NCBI GenBank assembly: GCA_025403435.1
Contig: CM046350.1
Span: forward strand, 22,383,661 to 22,447,660
DNA length: 64,000 nucleotides
Reading direction: 5' to 3'
Source of the DNA: Artocarpus heterophyllus
Lineage: Eukaryota; Streptophyta; Magnoliopsida; Rosales; Moraceae
Shown here: positions 11,424-23,111 of the stretch, one piece after another
Numbering within the stretch: the stretch's first letter is position 1
How the letters are laid out: every line of letters starts with the position of its first letter
Notes under the pieces: generated by a model
Told to the model about the DNA's origin: nothing
Seen by the model: the letters and a program-made list of their open reading frames with translations, nothing else
Database searches by the model: none
Program-made: the position numbers and the translations under genes

Positions 11424-12657
11424 TAAATTATGAACAGGCAGCAGTAGGGGTCCCATTCTTGTAGAGCGTTTGCAGGTTTATTAAAAAATAGAGAAGTTCA
11501 AAAGGATGATGGAAGGCTTGAGGAGAGAGAGAGCGACAGTGGCTAAGAGAGAGAGTACAGGGGCCGGAGGGGCAGTGCGTCGTTGGGCCGATGGCCTCCG
11601 AGTTTTGTCTGGGATGTGGTTGTCGGGAGATCTCCCTGGGGGGTCGTGATGCCATGGGAGGGGAGTAGGGCTTGCATTGTTGAGCAAGCTCAGAGTGGGG
11701 AGAGGAGAGTTGTTCACTGCTGATTTGAGGCCAAGAGCAAGGAGGGAAGAGCCGCCGTCGTTTGCAGCGTGCGTGGAACGCTTGCAGCTCCATCAAGATT
11801 GGACGGGGGCAGATGGCAGCAGGAGAGACGTGGCTGCTCTGGGGTGTCTTGGACTGGGCGGGTCTAGTTGCTGGCCGCTTGACGTCGACATTGAGGGGCC
11901 CAGCTGTGACTAAGGTTGGGTTCGTGCCGTCGACGGCAGGGCGTGATGGTTAGGCTGGTCAGGCCATGGAGGGGCAGAAGGCATTCTTAGATGGGCAGAT
12001 GGCGAAAGGTGGGTGGCGACGGGCGCTACGCGGCTGGCGTTACGAGATCTCAAAGTTGCGGACTATGGTGGAGTCTGTGTCCTGTTTGTGTTTGGTTTTT
12101 ATGTTTGTTTTTGTTGCTTTTTTAGGTTGTAATAACAAAGATGATCTCTTTATTTTCAATTGTTGTTAAGATGTCTCCTCTACTAGTCAAGAGCGGATGG
12201 TATTGTGTAATAAAGAAGGTGATCTCCCCTCCTCTAGGTAGTATGTCTCCTCCGTCTCTTAATGACAACAGATGTTTAGATGTCGGACTAGACTCTAGTC
12301 TATGCATGTCACATGTACCCTTGTTAAGTAGGGTTTTTGAATTGAGCTTTAGACGAGCTCTTTTGAATGTATCGTGTGGGTTTTTTTCCTCAAGGTCTCG
12401 ATGTTTGAATTCATTCTTCGTTTTTGCAATGTCAAAATCTTTCACTTTAAGTGGCCGCACACTTTAGTTTTAGACGAGCTATTTTGAATGTATCGCGTGG
12501 GTTTTTTTTCTCAAGGTCTCGATACTTAAATTTAGTCTCCGTTTATACAATGTCAAAATCTTCCGCTTTAGGTGGCCGCATGCATCTAACATTGTAGTTG
12601 TCTTTGTTTAATGGAAGTATCTAACTTCAAAAAAATAATAATAAAAAAAAAAAAAGA
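11424..12657 (+). mobile_element. Unclassified poly(A)-tailed retroposon with GC-rich body
   Basis: A block of unusually high GC (about 11500-12090) is followed by a 3' region ending in GTTTAATGGAAGTATCTAAC and a long interrupted poly(A) run (about 12630-12657), the form of a plant LINE or SINE end. Short frames such as 11677-11913 and 11966-12169 have no recognisable domain. Near the 3' end a segment is duplicated in tandem (see 12348-12580). The 5' boundary is placed by base composition only and no target duplication was found. It could also be a transduced or captured host sequence. Confidence 0.45.
12348..12580. repeat. Diverged tandem duplication, two ~115-bp copies, 121-bp period
   Basis: Copy 1 (about 12348-12461) and copy 2 (about 12469-12580) both begin with GACGAGCT, share TTTTGAATGTATCG, CTCAAGGTCTCGAT, CAATGTCAAAATCTT, and end in GTGGCCGCA. 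They differ at scattered bases, so the duplication is not recent. Confidence 0.88.
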
Positions 12658-12800
12658 AGACACAGACTAATGGATTATAAACGGTCAAAAGCATCTAGCA
12701 ATTTTTGATGCCCTTGGATAAATGACATCCGTCCAATATAATCTTAACGGCGTGAATTATTTGGAGGGTTTGTTCATCCGGATGGACTCAAGCGCTACCC

Positions 12801-12801
<1 letters not shown>

Positions 12802-12863
<62 letters not shown>
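12802..12863. repeat. Compound (CA)n(TA)n microsatellite
   Basis: About nineteen CA units pass directly into about eleven TA units. Confidence 0.97.
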
Positions 12864-14601
12864 TTCCGGGAAACATTGCTCTACCTTGCTGAACTTTGAC
12901 GACCATAGTATACACCTTGCGTTTAGAAGTTTCTAGACCACCGCACCGAAGAATATTTATCTGACCTTTTCTTTTCCTTCTTTTTTCCTTCGTTATGAAC
13001 ATGGGAGTTTATTAAATAAATCGTTAATTTTTATAATTATGCATTATGAATGATGCTATCTCTTCTTTTAAGAGAAAATTCAAAAAGAACCATAAAAATT
13101 TTAGCTAATACCACAATTATTATTATTTTTTTAATAATCCAAGTAGTCTTCCTTAAGTTTTCAAACCATCTGAAAACTACCCTCTCCGTTTTTCAAAAGG
13201 GTTGAAAAAGTTACTTTGTAGCTGGTCAAATTATTGAAAATATTATAAATATTGTATTAATTAACATTTAAACACTAATAAACCAAGAAATTAAATTTAG
13301 AGAAAAACACCAAAAGCATTCAACGAAATAAATTCTAAATTTATTGAAAATTTTAAAACTACATGTGGTTTAATAAAAAATCTCAAAAAAAAAAAAATTT
13401 CCTTATCTCTCTCCCTCTCTTTGAACAATCATCAACACAAGAAAAGGGTAACCAAGCAACACTTTGTTGATTGTTGAGAAAGAGAACATTTTTATTTTTT
13501 TATAGTTTTGAAATAAATTTTATTTAGTTTTAAAAGAATTAATGATTAACAGTATATTTAAATATTAGTTACTAAAGATGCTTTTAACATTTTTGAATGT
13601 TGCCCAACTAAAAGATGATAATTTTTAATTAATTAGAAACATAAATATTACTTTTTAAAGTATGAAAAATCAAATAACAAAATAACATATCTAACTAAAA
13701 TTTAAGGGGTGTTTTTCGATTTTATCCCTCTTTCTGTTGAGGAAAATACGATGGCAAAAACTATCTTATAAATGTATATAAAAAATTTTAATTATGCTAG
13801 TCAGAAACTAAATGAGGATATAACTTAAACCTGTGGCAATGTTAACATACAACTCCTGAATTAAAAAAAAAAAAAAGAATAATGTTAAAAAAAATCTTGG
13901 TGGTATCAAGCATCACATATTAATAAAAATAAAGTTATTCAGGGGAGATCACACACCATCGTTCCAAACCAATCGAGCAAATTTTAGTCTTATTCCAGTT
14001 CATAATATTTGTGAATTTAAGCATGATCTAAACCGGACCGAAACAATGAAATTTATATACTTTTATAATATGCGTACATATTATACAGAATAAAAATATA
14101 TTTGTATAATAGACAAAAAATTTATTTTAAAAAAGTAACAAAAACATCGAGTCGCGAAGCTCCGCCGCTGTTGAGTTTGCGAAGCTCTGTCACTGTCGAG
14201 ACGTGAAAAATTCTTCACCAGCCAAGGACGATGACGTCCTCTCCATCGTTGTCGGAGTTCATCATCGCTGTCGAGTCGTGAAGCTCCTTCGCTAGTCGAG
14301 GTCGACGATGTTTTATCCGAAGGAAGTCATTATTTTCCTATTTTGAGTTTTCATTCTTTTTTTTTTTCCTTGAACTTCTTTTGCATGAAGATGATGTATT
14401 TATTTATTCATATTTGTTTAGATGAATTAGTCTTTTTTTTAAAAAAAATCTTTACTTTTTGATAGTAAAATTAGGTTGAGAAAACAGAGAAGAAGGAGAA
14501 AAACTAGCTTTAGTGATTTTTCAAGCTTTAGAGATTGAAAACTTTAATTGAGTTTTCAAGCTTTAGCCATTTTTTTAAGCTTTGCCTATTTTTATTACTG
14601 A

Positions 14602-14735
14602 GTTGGATTTAGTTACAGTGATTCTGTTTATTAAAGTTTCTTAAAGTTTGCGTTGAATTTAGTTACAATGATTCTGTTTATTAAAGTTTTCGTTGGATTT
14701 AGTTACAGTGATTCTGTATATTAAAGTTTTCATTG
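14602..14735. repeat. Tandem array of ~40-50-bp units
   Basis: Three units of the form TTGGATTTAGTTACAGTGAT followed by TCTGTTTATTAAAGTTT, the first with a small internal extension, plus the start of a fourth. They differ by single bases. Confidence 0.85.
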
Positions 14736-14859
14736 GATTTACTTTTATTTCTTTTTATTTACTTTAGATTGAATTGTTTTGTATATAATGGGAATATTAA
14801 TATGTTTTTTTTTTAATATTTGTGAAATTTTTGTATATTTATAGATGACCTGTTCAATT

Positions 14860-15470
14860 CTGAAATAGAATTTAGCAGGTTTCGAGACGAAATTGGTGGT
14901 TTCGGCGAGTTCTAGAACGGAATCTAACGGCTCTGATGATTTTTTGGACGGAACCTGACGGGTTCCAATTAGTTCAAGGATGGATCCCGATAGGTTTCGA
15001 TGGATATTGAGACAGAATCTAATAGGTTTAAAAAAATATGTTAGAATCTAGTAGGCTCCAAGTTGGAACCTAGTAGGTTATAATCCTGCACCGCGATGGT
15101 AACCGGAGGTAGTTGACACTTCTTTGTTTCAAAAAACTATGTTAAAATTTGATAGGTTTCAAATTGGAACCTATTAAGTTACAATCTAGCAACCCGCTCC
15201 GGAGACCGAAGGCAGGCTCCGACAGGTTTTAGGACAGAACCTGACAGGTTCCACGACAGGTTCTGACGGGTTCCGAGATGAAATCTGATAGGTTCTATTT
15301 CAGCATCTCGTATGAGTGAGTGGGAAGAAGGGTAACTTGGTCTTTTAATAAATCATCAATTTCTAATAAAAAGGCAGTTTTGATAAATAGTTTATTGGAT
15401 GATATTTTAATAAGGTGATGCATTTGGGTGACATTCTTGTAAGTTTCTCTAATATTTTGGGTTGTTCTCT
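14860..15470 (+). repeat. Dispersed repeat family X, copy A (GGTTCC/GGAACC array)
   Basis: The stretch is packed with variants of AGGTTCCRAG and GGAACCTRRYAGGTT, which read alike on both strands. Within it two ~101-bp units begin at 15038 and 15139, each with ATGTTARAATYT, GGAACCTA, a CCGGAG-like core, and (after unit one) CTTCTTTGTTTCAAA. The right end reads GACATTCTTGTAAGTTTCTC. Copies lie at about 31860-32390 and, inverted, at 60690-61330. No coding capacity is seen. The end sequence resembles Mutator-like termini but no matching left end was found. Confidence 0.7.
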
Positions 15471-15627
15471 TTACATAAAACGGCCTAATCCAATGATCAT
15501 TTTTCTAAAGAAAAATTTACATGGGTTACCCCTCAAAGCTAAAAGTCATTAACTATCTAAACACATGCAAACCTTGCTCTCTCTGTTATTTTTTCCCTTT
15601 CTCTCCTCTCTTTTTCTCTATGTCAAC

Positions 15628-16166
15628 CAGTGGCGGTGCCAACTTTCCAGCTCAGTTGGGGCGTTCCCAATATACACTATTTTGTAAAAATATATGAAAA
15701 ATTATATTCCAATATTTATCAAGAATTAAGAAATACATATTGAGAATTAGGTTGTATGAAAGTACCCTATCGTTAATGTCAGATTTTTATCGAAAATTAT
15801 TTATTTTACATACTTTTTTAATTTTAATGATATTGATTGCATCTAAGATTTAGGAACTTGAGAATACGCTAACATAGAAGGGTTTTTTTTTTTTTTCCAT
15901 TGTATACCTTGCATTTTTTACATTATTAAAAAAAAAACCGTACTTTTATATTTTGCATTGTATCATATTTATAAATCATTAGTGAAAAGGTAACAATGTT
16001 TAAAAATAAAACATCAAAATAAAAAGGGTAAAGTTCAGTGGGGGTGTACATGTGAATATTAAATCTTAGTGGGGACAACATATAAAAAAGAAATCATAAA
16101 TTTTTAAGTGTCAAATTTTATATTTTAAAAGTGTTGCCGCTGCTTGTCCCTTCACAACTCCGCTCA
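15628..16166 (+). mobile_element. Possible non-autonomous hAT-like element with GGCGG terminus
   Basis: The left end CAGTGGCGGTGCCAACTTTC and the right side ACAACTCCGCTCAC (opposite strand GTGAGCGGAGTTGT) resemble the GTGGCGGAGCCA-type ends common in plant hAT-derived repeats. Internal phrases TTGGGGCG and AGTGGGGGTGTAC fit the same type. Target duplication was not identified, and the right boundary abuts the poly-C tract. Confidence 0.35.
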
Positions 16167-16201
16167 CCCCCGCCCCCCCCCCCCGCCCCCCCCCCCCCCC
16201 C
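16167..16201. repeat. Poly-C tract interrupted by two G
   Basis: A run of 35 bases that is all C except for G at 16172 and 16185. On the minus strand it is a near-continuous G run able to form quadruplex structure. Such tracts are error-prone in sequencing, so the length is uncertain. Confidence 0.9.
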
Positions 16202-16242
16202 TCTCTTCTTAGCGAGGGATTTTGAGAAATGACTTTAAGAAA

Positions 16243-18207
16243 TGTAACACCCGTATTTTTAACGGGCATAATTTTGTAAAATTTAATGAATAAAATGTGA
16301 CTATTTAAAATTACTAAGTTGTTTATGATCATTTAAAAAAAATACCATTTTAGTATTTTCTTACCAAGTCTTCCTAAGAAACATTCAAAACTTACCAACA
16401 CTTACTTCTACTAATCTTGTCTCCCTAAATTATTGCTCAATTATATAGACTTCTTCTCATTTTGCTAAAGGTATCCGAAGGGGACATTGAATTATTTTCC
16501 GTCAATTCATAGAAGACATGGAGATATTTCTCAACCACCTAATTAATTATTTCCTTATCTTCTTCTATAATTCACTCCAATTATCCCCTCAATTATGTTG
16601 GCATTATTTGCTAAAAGTCTTCATGGGAGACAAGATGATATTTTCCTTTAAGACTCTTTTGTTTCTTCTTACAACTTTTCCCCGTAAACATCTCATTCCT
16701 CTTAAGCATTTTGATATCTTTTTATTTAACTATCACCACCTTCTTCTCTAGTTCTCATTCTCTCCCTTCTCACTTCAAATTTCTAACTAAAGACATAGAG
16801 CACAAAGCTCTCTTTGTGGCCAAGACAATTATAATTCCCAACGATGATCGAGGCGGTTTTAAAGTTAATTCAAGCTTGATTGATAACCCAAACTTTGGTG
16901 CTTTTCAAAGAAGTTTTGAGGTAGGTTTTCTTTAATCTAAACTTAGTTTTTAGTATGCATTTTCTCCATGTTTAATGCATAAAAATACTTTAATGGCACT
17001 AGTAGACGGGTTTACACATAACTCACTTATGAATGTGATTATACGTTGTGCTTTAGTTTTAATTGTCCTTATGCATGCCTTAGGGTCAAGGATGTGTGGA
17101 GCTAACGTTAATTGATTCCAGGATTAAAAGATTGTTGATAAGCTTGAAAGGTAGGGATTCTATTACTCATTTTTGTGAGGTTTTTATAGAATTAAAATTG
17201 ATTGTTTTGCCACAATATATATATATCTATGTTGAACTGATATTATATGAGTATCACATATGAAACTATGACATGGACTCGTCTTGTATTGTACGGCGAG
17301 GAACATAATGAATTGACACATGTTATAAATTGAGAACATGGTTAGGAAAACTGACTCTATTAATAATGATTTAATATAGAGAAATGGTGAGACATGAAGA
17401 GGGCGGCGGTTACGTCCTTGGGCATGAATACCCAAAAAGGTAAAATAGGGGGAAGGTGATGACGCTTCCTTGGGTTGAAAGTCCCAAAACACACTGTACA
17501 GGAATTGATTTGGTGAGGACTCGGGGCTTGATGTCCCCTCACCGGAACACCCTTGGAATGTTTATGGGGTGATCAAGTGCGCCCATTTGGGTTTCGATGA
17601 GTTGAGTGATACTCAATTTAACATGGATACCTAGGAACAATGATGATTGGTAATATTTGTATAAATGTGTAATTATGACACTTGGTAATGATTAACTACG
17701 GTATCCATAAGATGTGATCATAATAAACCTCATAATCTGGAATATGATGTAACCTACTAACCATGCAGTTTTTAATGTGGTAATGGATAAACCATAAGGT
17801 GAGTCATGATTTCCCTACTGGGCATGTCGATGCTCATCCCTATCATATCTTCATATCTCAGGTGGAACTCAGTGCAACATATTTGAAGAGGAATAAACGA
17901 AAACAATCCTGCTGTTTTCGTGTTAGAAGACCCTGTTTAATTACAACTTATCTACAACATGTAAGAGTTGTATTATTTTTTTTTATGGCTGTGTTAAGTT
18001 ATTTGGGAATTGTACTATGGTGATGATGACTGTAATTATATATATTTGGTGCTACACTAAAAACTGTGGTTTGTATTTAAAACGTTTATTTTTATTTTTC
18101 TTGTTGTTTAAAGACCCATGGGCATTGTTTAATTGATTTAAATAATATAAAATTTAAAATTATTTTTATTTATTTAAAACTGTTAACCCCCACATAGGGG
18201 TGTTACA
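16243..18207 (+). repeat. 5' LTR of the gypsy element
   Basis: Starts TGTAACACCCGT and ends GGGGTGTTACA, a perfect TG...CA pair with inverted termini. Each end also carries a small hairpin: CCCGT...ACGGG at the start and CCCC...GGGG near the end. Small frames inside it are identical in both LTRs and are not taken as genes. Confidence 0.96.
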
Positions 18208-18214
18208 GAATTTT

Positions 18215-18227
18215 TGGTATCAGAGCC
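18215..18227 (+). other. Primer-binding site, initiator tRNA-Met type
   Basis: TGGTATCAGAGCC, seven bases after the 5' LTR, is complementary to the 3' end of plant initiator methionine tRNA, the usual primer for minus-strand DNA synthesis of this clade. Confidence 0.92.
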
Positions 18228-18358
18228 TAGGTTCGATTAACCTAGGGGGTATAGCACCACCTTAAAAATTAATCTTTGGGAATGGTTTTAAAGTTAGGTG
18301 TTAATGTCATCATCATTTGGTACTGATCCTAGTTAAATTTTCGCAGCCAGTAGAAACT

Positions 18359-21300
18359 ATGCCACCAAGACGTCAAATGCAATCGTCTGAGCTGTCACAA
18401 CCGGTTGAACATGCTCAAGAAGTTGAGCAACCGGAACCGATGGAACAAGCTCAAGAAGATGAGCAACTACGACATGCAACACAATCCCCGCCAGCTGCAC
18501 CAGAAGTAAATAATTTAGGACAAATTCTTCAAGCATTACAAAATGTGCAAAGACCTGTGGAGGTTCGTGATCCCGAACAACGACATCTAACTCTGTTGAA
18601 GGAGTTTATGAAGCAGAAACCACCCACATTTAGTGGAGAACCTAACCCGGTCATAGCAGAACAATGGCTAAAGGCAGTCAAAAAGAAGTTGGACACCTTG
18701 AGGATTCCACGGGAGTATTGGGTTAGCTTTTCAACATATATATTTGAGGGTAAAGCCGAAGAATGGTGGGATCTTCAGAAAGACGACTATGACGTGCCGA
18801 ATCTTACATGGGAGCAGTTCGAAACCATTTTTCGCAACACCTATATTCCTCAGAGCCATAGGCAAGCAATGATGCGAGAATTTGAAAACCTGGTGCAGGG
18901 AGATACAACAGTTGCTGAATACCATGCTCGATTTATAGAATTGTCTCGCTACAATCCCGGGGCTGTATCGGATCCAATGGCGAGATGCGAAAAATTTAGA
19001 AATAACCTGAGGCTGAAAATCAGACAAATGATAGCTGCTGTTCCATCAACAGATTTTCTTGATCTTGTAGCTGCGGCACAGCGGGCAGAGACAGAACTAA
19101 ATAACTCCTATGGAGAGTATAAGGGTTCTGGTGGGCGTCAAAGGAAAATAAGTAAGAAAGAGAAGTCACAAGGGCAAGTCATTCAGCATAGTGGAGTGAC
19201 TATTGATGGTGGATCTTCTGGCAGTGGTCGTTTCCAACCGTATGCTTGTCATAACTGTGGACAAGTGGGACATCTGAGGAGAAATTGCCCTAACCGCCCT
19301 ACACAATCATCCTTTGCACCAAGGCCACAAGGAAGTCATTTTGGCTCCACTGTTTGGGGAGGGAGTCAAAATCGTGGAGCGCCTCAGCAAAACACTCCAG
19401 CTTCCCAAGTCTCAGTAACTCAACCTCGAGGGTTCCAGCCTCAGTACAACTATCAACAGCGGCCACAGGGTTCCAATTTTTATGCTAATCAGAACTTCCA
19501 ACCGACTCCACAAGGCTCAGTGAATCAAAGGCCATATTTTTCTGGGAGAAATAATAATAAGGCTAGTAGTAGCCAAGGAAACCGAGGAAAAAGTGATAAA
19601 GGAAAAGCACCAGCACAAGCTTATGCAATTACGGCTACAACTGGACAAGGAAAACAGGCTGATCACTCAGTTGTAGACGGTATGATTCACGTGTCTCATT
19701 CTTGGGCTCATGTATTATTTGACACTGGTGCCACTCATTCATTTATATCTATGTTATTTGCTTCCGTACTACAATTAGAAACTGAGACATGTAGTTCATC
19801 ATTAACCCTTAGTACACCAATGGGCGGGATAGCTGAAGTATCCATAATTTGTAAATCAGTGTGTATTGTTATAGGAGAACATAAACTATCGGCTGACCTA
19901 TATGTAATAACTATGACAGAGTTTGATGTAATTTTAGGAATGGATTGGCTAACTAAATACCAGGCAATAGTAGATTGTCATAGGAAACGTGTCTCTTTAT
20001 TCACCAAGAATGGACAAGTCATCGAATTTCAGGCAAAAACAGGAACAGTGACGCCAGCCCCGGTGCTAAAGGCTTGTATTGGAGGACGAAGGAATTTCAC
20101 CAATCTTGGGACGATCTTTGCTTCAGATGGAGAACTAAAGAAGAGTGACCTATCCTCTCACACTCCTGTGGTGGACGAATTTTCAGATGTTTTTCCAGAT
20201 GAATTGCCCGGACTTCCGCCTGATAGAGAAATTGAGTTTGTCATCGACTTAACTCAAGGAGCAGCGCCTGTTTCTATTGCCCCGTATCGAATGGCACCTG
20301 CTGAGAAAGTGGAATTGAGGAAGCAGTTGGACGAATTACTGGAAAAAGGATTTATTCGACCAAGTACATCACCTTGGGGAGCTCCAGTACTTTTTGTGAA
20401 GAAACATGACGGATCGTTGAGGCTCTGTGTCGATTATCGCCAGCTTAATCGATTGACTATCAAGAACAAGTACCCTCTACCCCGAATTGATGAGTTGTTC
20501 GATCAGTTAGGAGGATCTTGCTATTTCTCAAAGATTGACTTACGATCCGGATATCACCAACTGAAGATAAGAGAAGAGGACATTCCAAAGACAGCTTTTC
20601 GGACTCGCTACGGTCATTTTGAGTTTCTTGTCTTGCCTTTCGGGTTGACTAATGCACCAGCGGCTTTCATGGACTTGATGAACCGTGTCTTTCGACCGTA
20701 CTTAGATCAATTTATCATTGTTTTCATAGATGATATCTTGATCTATTCTAAAAACGAAGAAGAACATGCTGAGCATTTGAGGATCGCTCTACAAACGTTG
20801 AGAGAACATGGTCTTTATGCAAAAAGAGAAAAATGTGATTTCTGGATGACAAAGGTCAAGTTCCTTGGACACGTTGTCTCTGAAGAAGGCATCTCAGTGG
20901 ACCCCTCCAAAATTGAAGCAGTGCTAAATTGGGAACGACCAAAGAACGTGTCAAAGATTCGAAGTTTCCTCGGACTAGCTGGATACTATCGACGCTTCGT
21001 AGAGAATTTTTCAAAGATTGCTTCTCCATTAACAAAACTCACAAGGAAGAATGTCAAGTTCGTGTGGGATGATAAATGTGAAGAAGCATTTGAGGAACTG
21101 AAACGAAGACTCACTAGTGCACCTGTGCTGATCATACCTAACAACGAGGAGCCTTACACAGTATACACTGATGCCTCAGGAAACGGTTTGGGTTGTGTGT
21201 TAATGCAGCATGGACGAGTAGTTGCCTACGCCTCACGCCAGTTGAAACCCCATGAGAGGAACTACCCCACACATGATCTTGAGTTAGCTGCTGTGGTTTT

Positions 21301-23056
21301 CGCACTCAAAATTTGGAGATGTTATCTATATGGCGCAAAGTTCGAGCTATATTCAGATCATCAAAGTCTGAAATATTTGTTTACTCAAAAGGATCTCAAT
21401 CTAAGGCAACGAAGATGGACTGAGTACATGGTGGACTATGACTTTAGTATCCAATATCATCCTGGAAAAGCAAATGCCGTGGCAGATGCTCTAAGTCGTA
21501 AGAACAACGGACGTATAGCCAGTTTAGCATTGGAAGATTGGAGACGAGTCACTATCGCCGACTTCAACTTGCAATATTATGAAGATAACGAGAGAGCTTT
21601 CTTATTCAATGTGATAGCAACTCCTACGTTAATTCAGAAAGTAAAACAAGGACAATGGCACGATGAAGGATTACGTAGGGTTTGGAAACAAATACAAAAT
21701 GGAGAACAACTGGATGGATGGCAGATTGAGCCAGAAGGATTTTTACTTTACAAAGGAAGATTAGTTGTTCCAGAGGATCCATATCTCAGGCATGCGGTGC
21801 TAGATGAGGCTCACCGTTCAAAGTTTGCTATTCATCCTGGAAGCACAAAAATGTATATGGATCTAAAACGACAATACTGGTGGCGAGGAATGAAACGAGA
21901 TGTAGCAACCTTTGTCTCTAAGTGCATGACGTGCCAACAGGTTAAAGCGGAACATCAAAAGCCTGGAGGCGAGTTGAGGAGCTTACCTATTCCAGAATGG
22001 AAGTGGGATCATGTGACAATGGACTTTGTTACTGGATTTCCTAAGACTCAAATAGGGCATGACGCCGTTTGGGTAATTGTAGATCGTTTAACTAAGACAG
22101 CCCACTTCATCCCAATCAGAACTAATTATAGTGTCTCAAAATTATGTCAATTGTACGTGGAAAAGGTAGTGACATTGCATGGAGTGCCAATGTCAATAGT
22201 TTCCGATAGAGATACACGTTTCACGTCGAAATTTTGGAGAGGATTGCAGAGGGCCTTGGGAACTCAATTGAATTTTAGTACAGCTTTTCATCCTCAAACA
22301 GATGGACAATCTGAACGTGTCATTCAGATTCTCGAGGATATGCTTCGGGCTTGTGTGCTGGACTTTGGAACAAATTGGGCTGCACAGCTGCCATATGTTG
22401 AATTCGCATATAACAACAGTTACCAAGCAAGTATTAGAATGGCTCCATATGAGGCCTTATATGGTAGACCTTGTAGATCTCCATTGTGTTGGGCTGAAAA
22501 GGAAGAGCGTCTTGAACTTGGGCCTCAGTTTATCAGAGAAACAACGGACAAGATCCAGATTATTCGCGAACGTCTTCAGACAGCTCAAAGTCGACAAAAA
22601 AGTTATGCAGATAAGAGGAGGCGACCTTTAGAGTTCATGATCGGAGAGTTTGTGTTCTTAAAAGTGAAACCAAAACGAGGTGTATCTCGATTTGGTGTTA
22701 AAGGAAAGTTAGCACCAAGGTATACAGGACCGTTTGAGATTGTGGAACGCATTGGAATGTTGGCATACCGTTTAGACCTACCACCACAATTGTCTCATGT
22801 ACATAATGTGTTTCATGTATCGATGTTGAGAAAGTATGAACCCGACCCTTCACATGTGATCATGTGGACAGATGTGCCAATTCAAGGAGATACGAATTAT
22901 GAAGAAATTCCAGTTCAAATACTGGATCATGAAATAAAATTATTACGTCGTCGTGGAATTCCTCTGGTGAAAGTGATGTGGCAACACCATGATGTGGAGG
23001 AAGCCACATGGGAACTTGAATCTGAAATGAGAGAAAAGTACCCACATTTGTTTTAA
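18359..23056 (+). CDS. Gag-Pol polyprotein of Ty3/gypsy chromovirus, intact
   Basis: A single frame of 1565 aa. The start at 18359 (MPPRRQ) is preferred to the upstream ATG at 18317 because Tekay/Del Gag proteins usually begin this way. Domains (residues from 18359): Gag with a zinc knuckle at 297-310 (CxxCxxxxGHxxxxC form), aspartic protease DTGATHS from D455, reverse transcriptase with FIDD (D791, D792), RNase H from the TDAS motif (D938), integrase with zinc-binding H1152, H1159, C1189, C1192 and the catalytic triad D1222, D1283, E1319 (35 residues between the last two), and a C-terminal chromodomain-like segment ending REKYPHLF. No stop, frameshift or missing catalytic residue was seen. 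Gag and Pol share one frame, so no frameshift signal is needed. The protein would copy genomic RNA in particles and insert the cDNA, with the chromodomain steering integration to chromatin. Confidence 0.95.
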   Translation: MPPRRQMQSSELSQPVEHAQEVEQPEPMEQAQEDEQLRHATQSPPAAPEVNNLGQILQALQNVQRPVEVRDPEQRHLTLLKEFMKQKPPTFSGEPNPVIAEQWLKAVKKKLDTLRIPREYWVSFSTYIFEGKAEEWWDLQKDDYDVPNLTWEQFETIFRNTYIPQSHRQAMMREFENLVQGDTTVAEYHARFIELSRYNPGAVSDPMARCEKFRNNLRLKIRQMIAAVPSTDFLDLVAAAQRAETELNNSYGEYKGSGGRQRKISKKEKSQGQVIQHSGVTIDGGSSGSGRFQPYACHNCGQVGHLRRNCPNRPTQSSFAPRPQGSHFGSTVWGGSQNRGAPQQNTPASQVSVTQPRGFQPQYNYQQRPQGSNFYANQNFQPTPQGSVNQRPYFSGRNNNKASSSQGNRGKSDKGKAPAQAYAITATTGQGKQADHSVVDGMIHVSHSWAHVLFDTGATHSFISMLFASVLQLETETCSSSLTLSTPMGGIAEVSIICKSVCIVIGEHKLSADLYVITMTEFDVILGMDWLTKYQAIVDCHRKRVSLFTKNGQVIEFQAKTGTVTPAPVLKACIGGRRNFTNLGTIFASDGELKKSDLSSHTPVVDEFSDVFPDELPGLPPDREIEFVIDLTQGAAPVSIAPYRMAPAEKVELRKQLDELLEKGFIRPSTSPWGAPVLFVKKHDGSLRLCVDYRQLNRLTIKNKYPLPRIDELFDQLGGSCYFSKIDLRSGYHQLKIREEDIPKTAFRTRYGHFEFLVLPFGLTNAPAAFMDLMNRVFRPYLDQFIIVFIDDILIYSKNEEEHAEHLRIALQTLREHGLYAKREKCDFWMTKVKFLGHVVSEEGISVDPSKIEAVLNWERPKNVSKIRSFLGLAGYYRRFVENFSKIASPLTKLTRKNVKFVWDDKCEEAFEELKRRLTSAPVLIIPNNEEPYTVYTDASGNGLGCVLMQHGRVVAYASRQLKPHERNYPTHDLELAAVVFALKIWRCYLYGAKFELYSDHQSLKYLFTQKDLNLRQRRWTEYMVDYDFSIQYHPGKANAVADALSRKNNGRIASLALEDWRRVTIADFNLQYYEDNERAFLFNVIATPTLIQKVKQGQWHDEGLRRVWKQIQNGEQLDGWQIEPEGFLLYKGRLVVPEDPYLRHAVLDEAHRSKFAIHPGSTKMYMDLKRQYWWRGMKRDVATFVSKCMTCQQVKAEHQKPGGELRSLPIPEWKWDHVTMDFVTGFPKTQIGHDAVWVIVDRLTKTAHFIPIRTNYSVSKLCQLYVEKVVTLHGVPMSIVSDRDTRFTSKFWRGLQRALGTQLNFSTAFHPQTDGQSERVIQILEDMLRACVLDFGTNWAAQLPYVEFAYNNSYQASIRMAPYEALYGRPCRSPLCWAEKEERLELGPQFIRETTDKIQIIRERLQTAQSRQKSYADKRRRPLEFMIGEFVFLKVKPKRGVSRFGVKGKLAPRYTGPFEIVERIGMLAYRLDLPPQLSHVHNVFHVSMLRKYEPDPSHVIMWTDVPIQGDTNYEEIPVQILDHEIKLLRRRGIPLVKVMWQHHDVEEATWELESEMREKYPHLF

Positions 23057-23098
23057 CATTGTAATCAGTGTACGAAATTGCGAGGACGAAATTTTTAT

Positions 23099-23111
23099 AG
23101 GAGGGGAGAGC
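23099..23111 (+). other. Polypurine tract
   Basis: AGGAGGGGAGAG followed by one C directly precedes the 3' LTR. It is the plus-strand primer site for reverse transcription. Confidence 0.9.

Larger units (their letters stand above)
12658..15020. other. Repeat-rich intergenic DNA
   Basis: No gene is seen. Contents: the CA/TA microsatellite (12802-12863); a possible terminal-inverted-repeat element at about 13072-13727 whose ends resemble each other (AATTTTAGCTAAT left, AAATTTTAGTTAG on the opposite strand right); a GC-richer patch at 14145-14320 with repeated GTCGAGTCGTGAAGCTCC-like phrases; and a short tandem array at 14602-14735. The GC patch and what follows may be the 5' part of the repeat-family element ending near 15460. 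Confidence 0.5.

Noticed and set aside
16518..18023. Small identical frames inside both LTRs
   Set aside because: They lie in regulatory LTR sequence and are duplicated only because the LTRs are. No domain or known LTR gene is visible.
18317..18358. Upstream ATG extending gag-pol by 14 residues
   Set aside because: The added residues (MVLILVKF) are unlike the N-terminus of related Gag proteins, while MPPRR at 18359 is the common start.
18731..19027. Minus-strand and off-frame open frames within gag-pol (also 22193-22426, 22302-22631)
   Set aside because: They are shadows of the strongly coding plus frame and have no family features.
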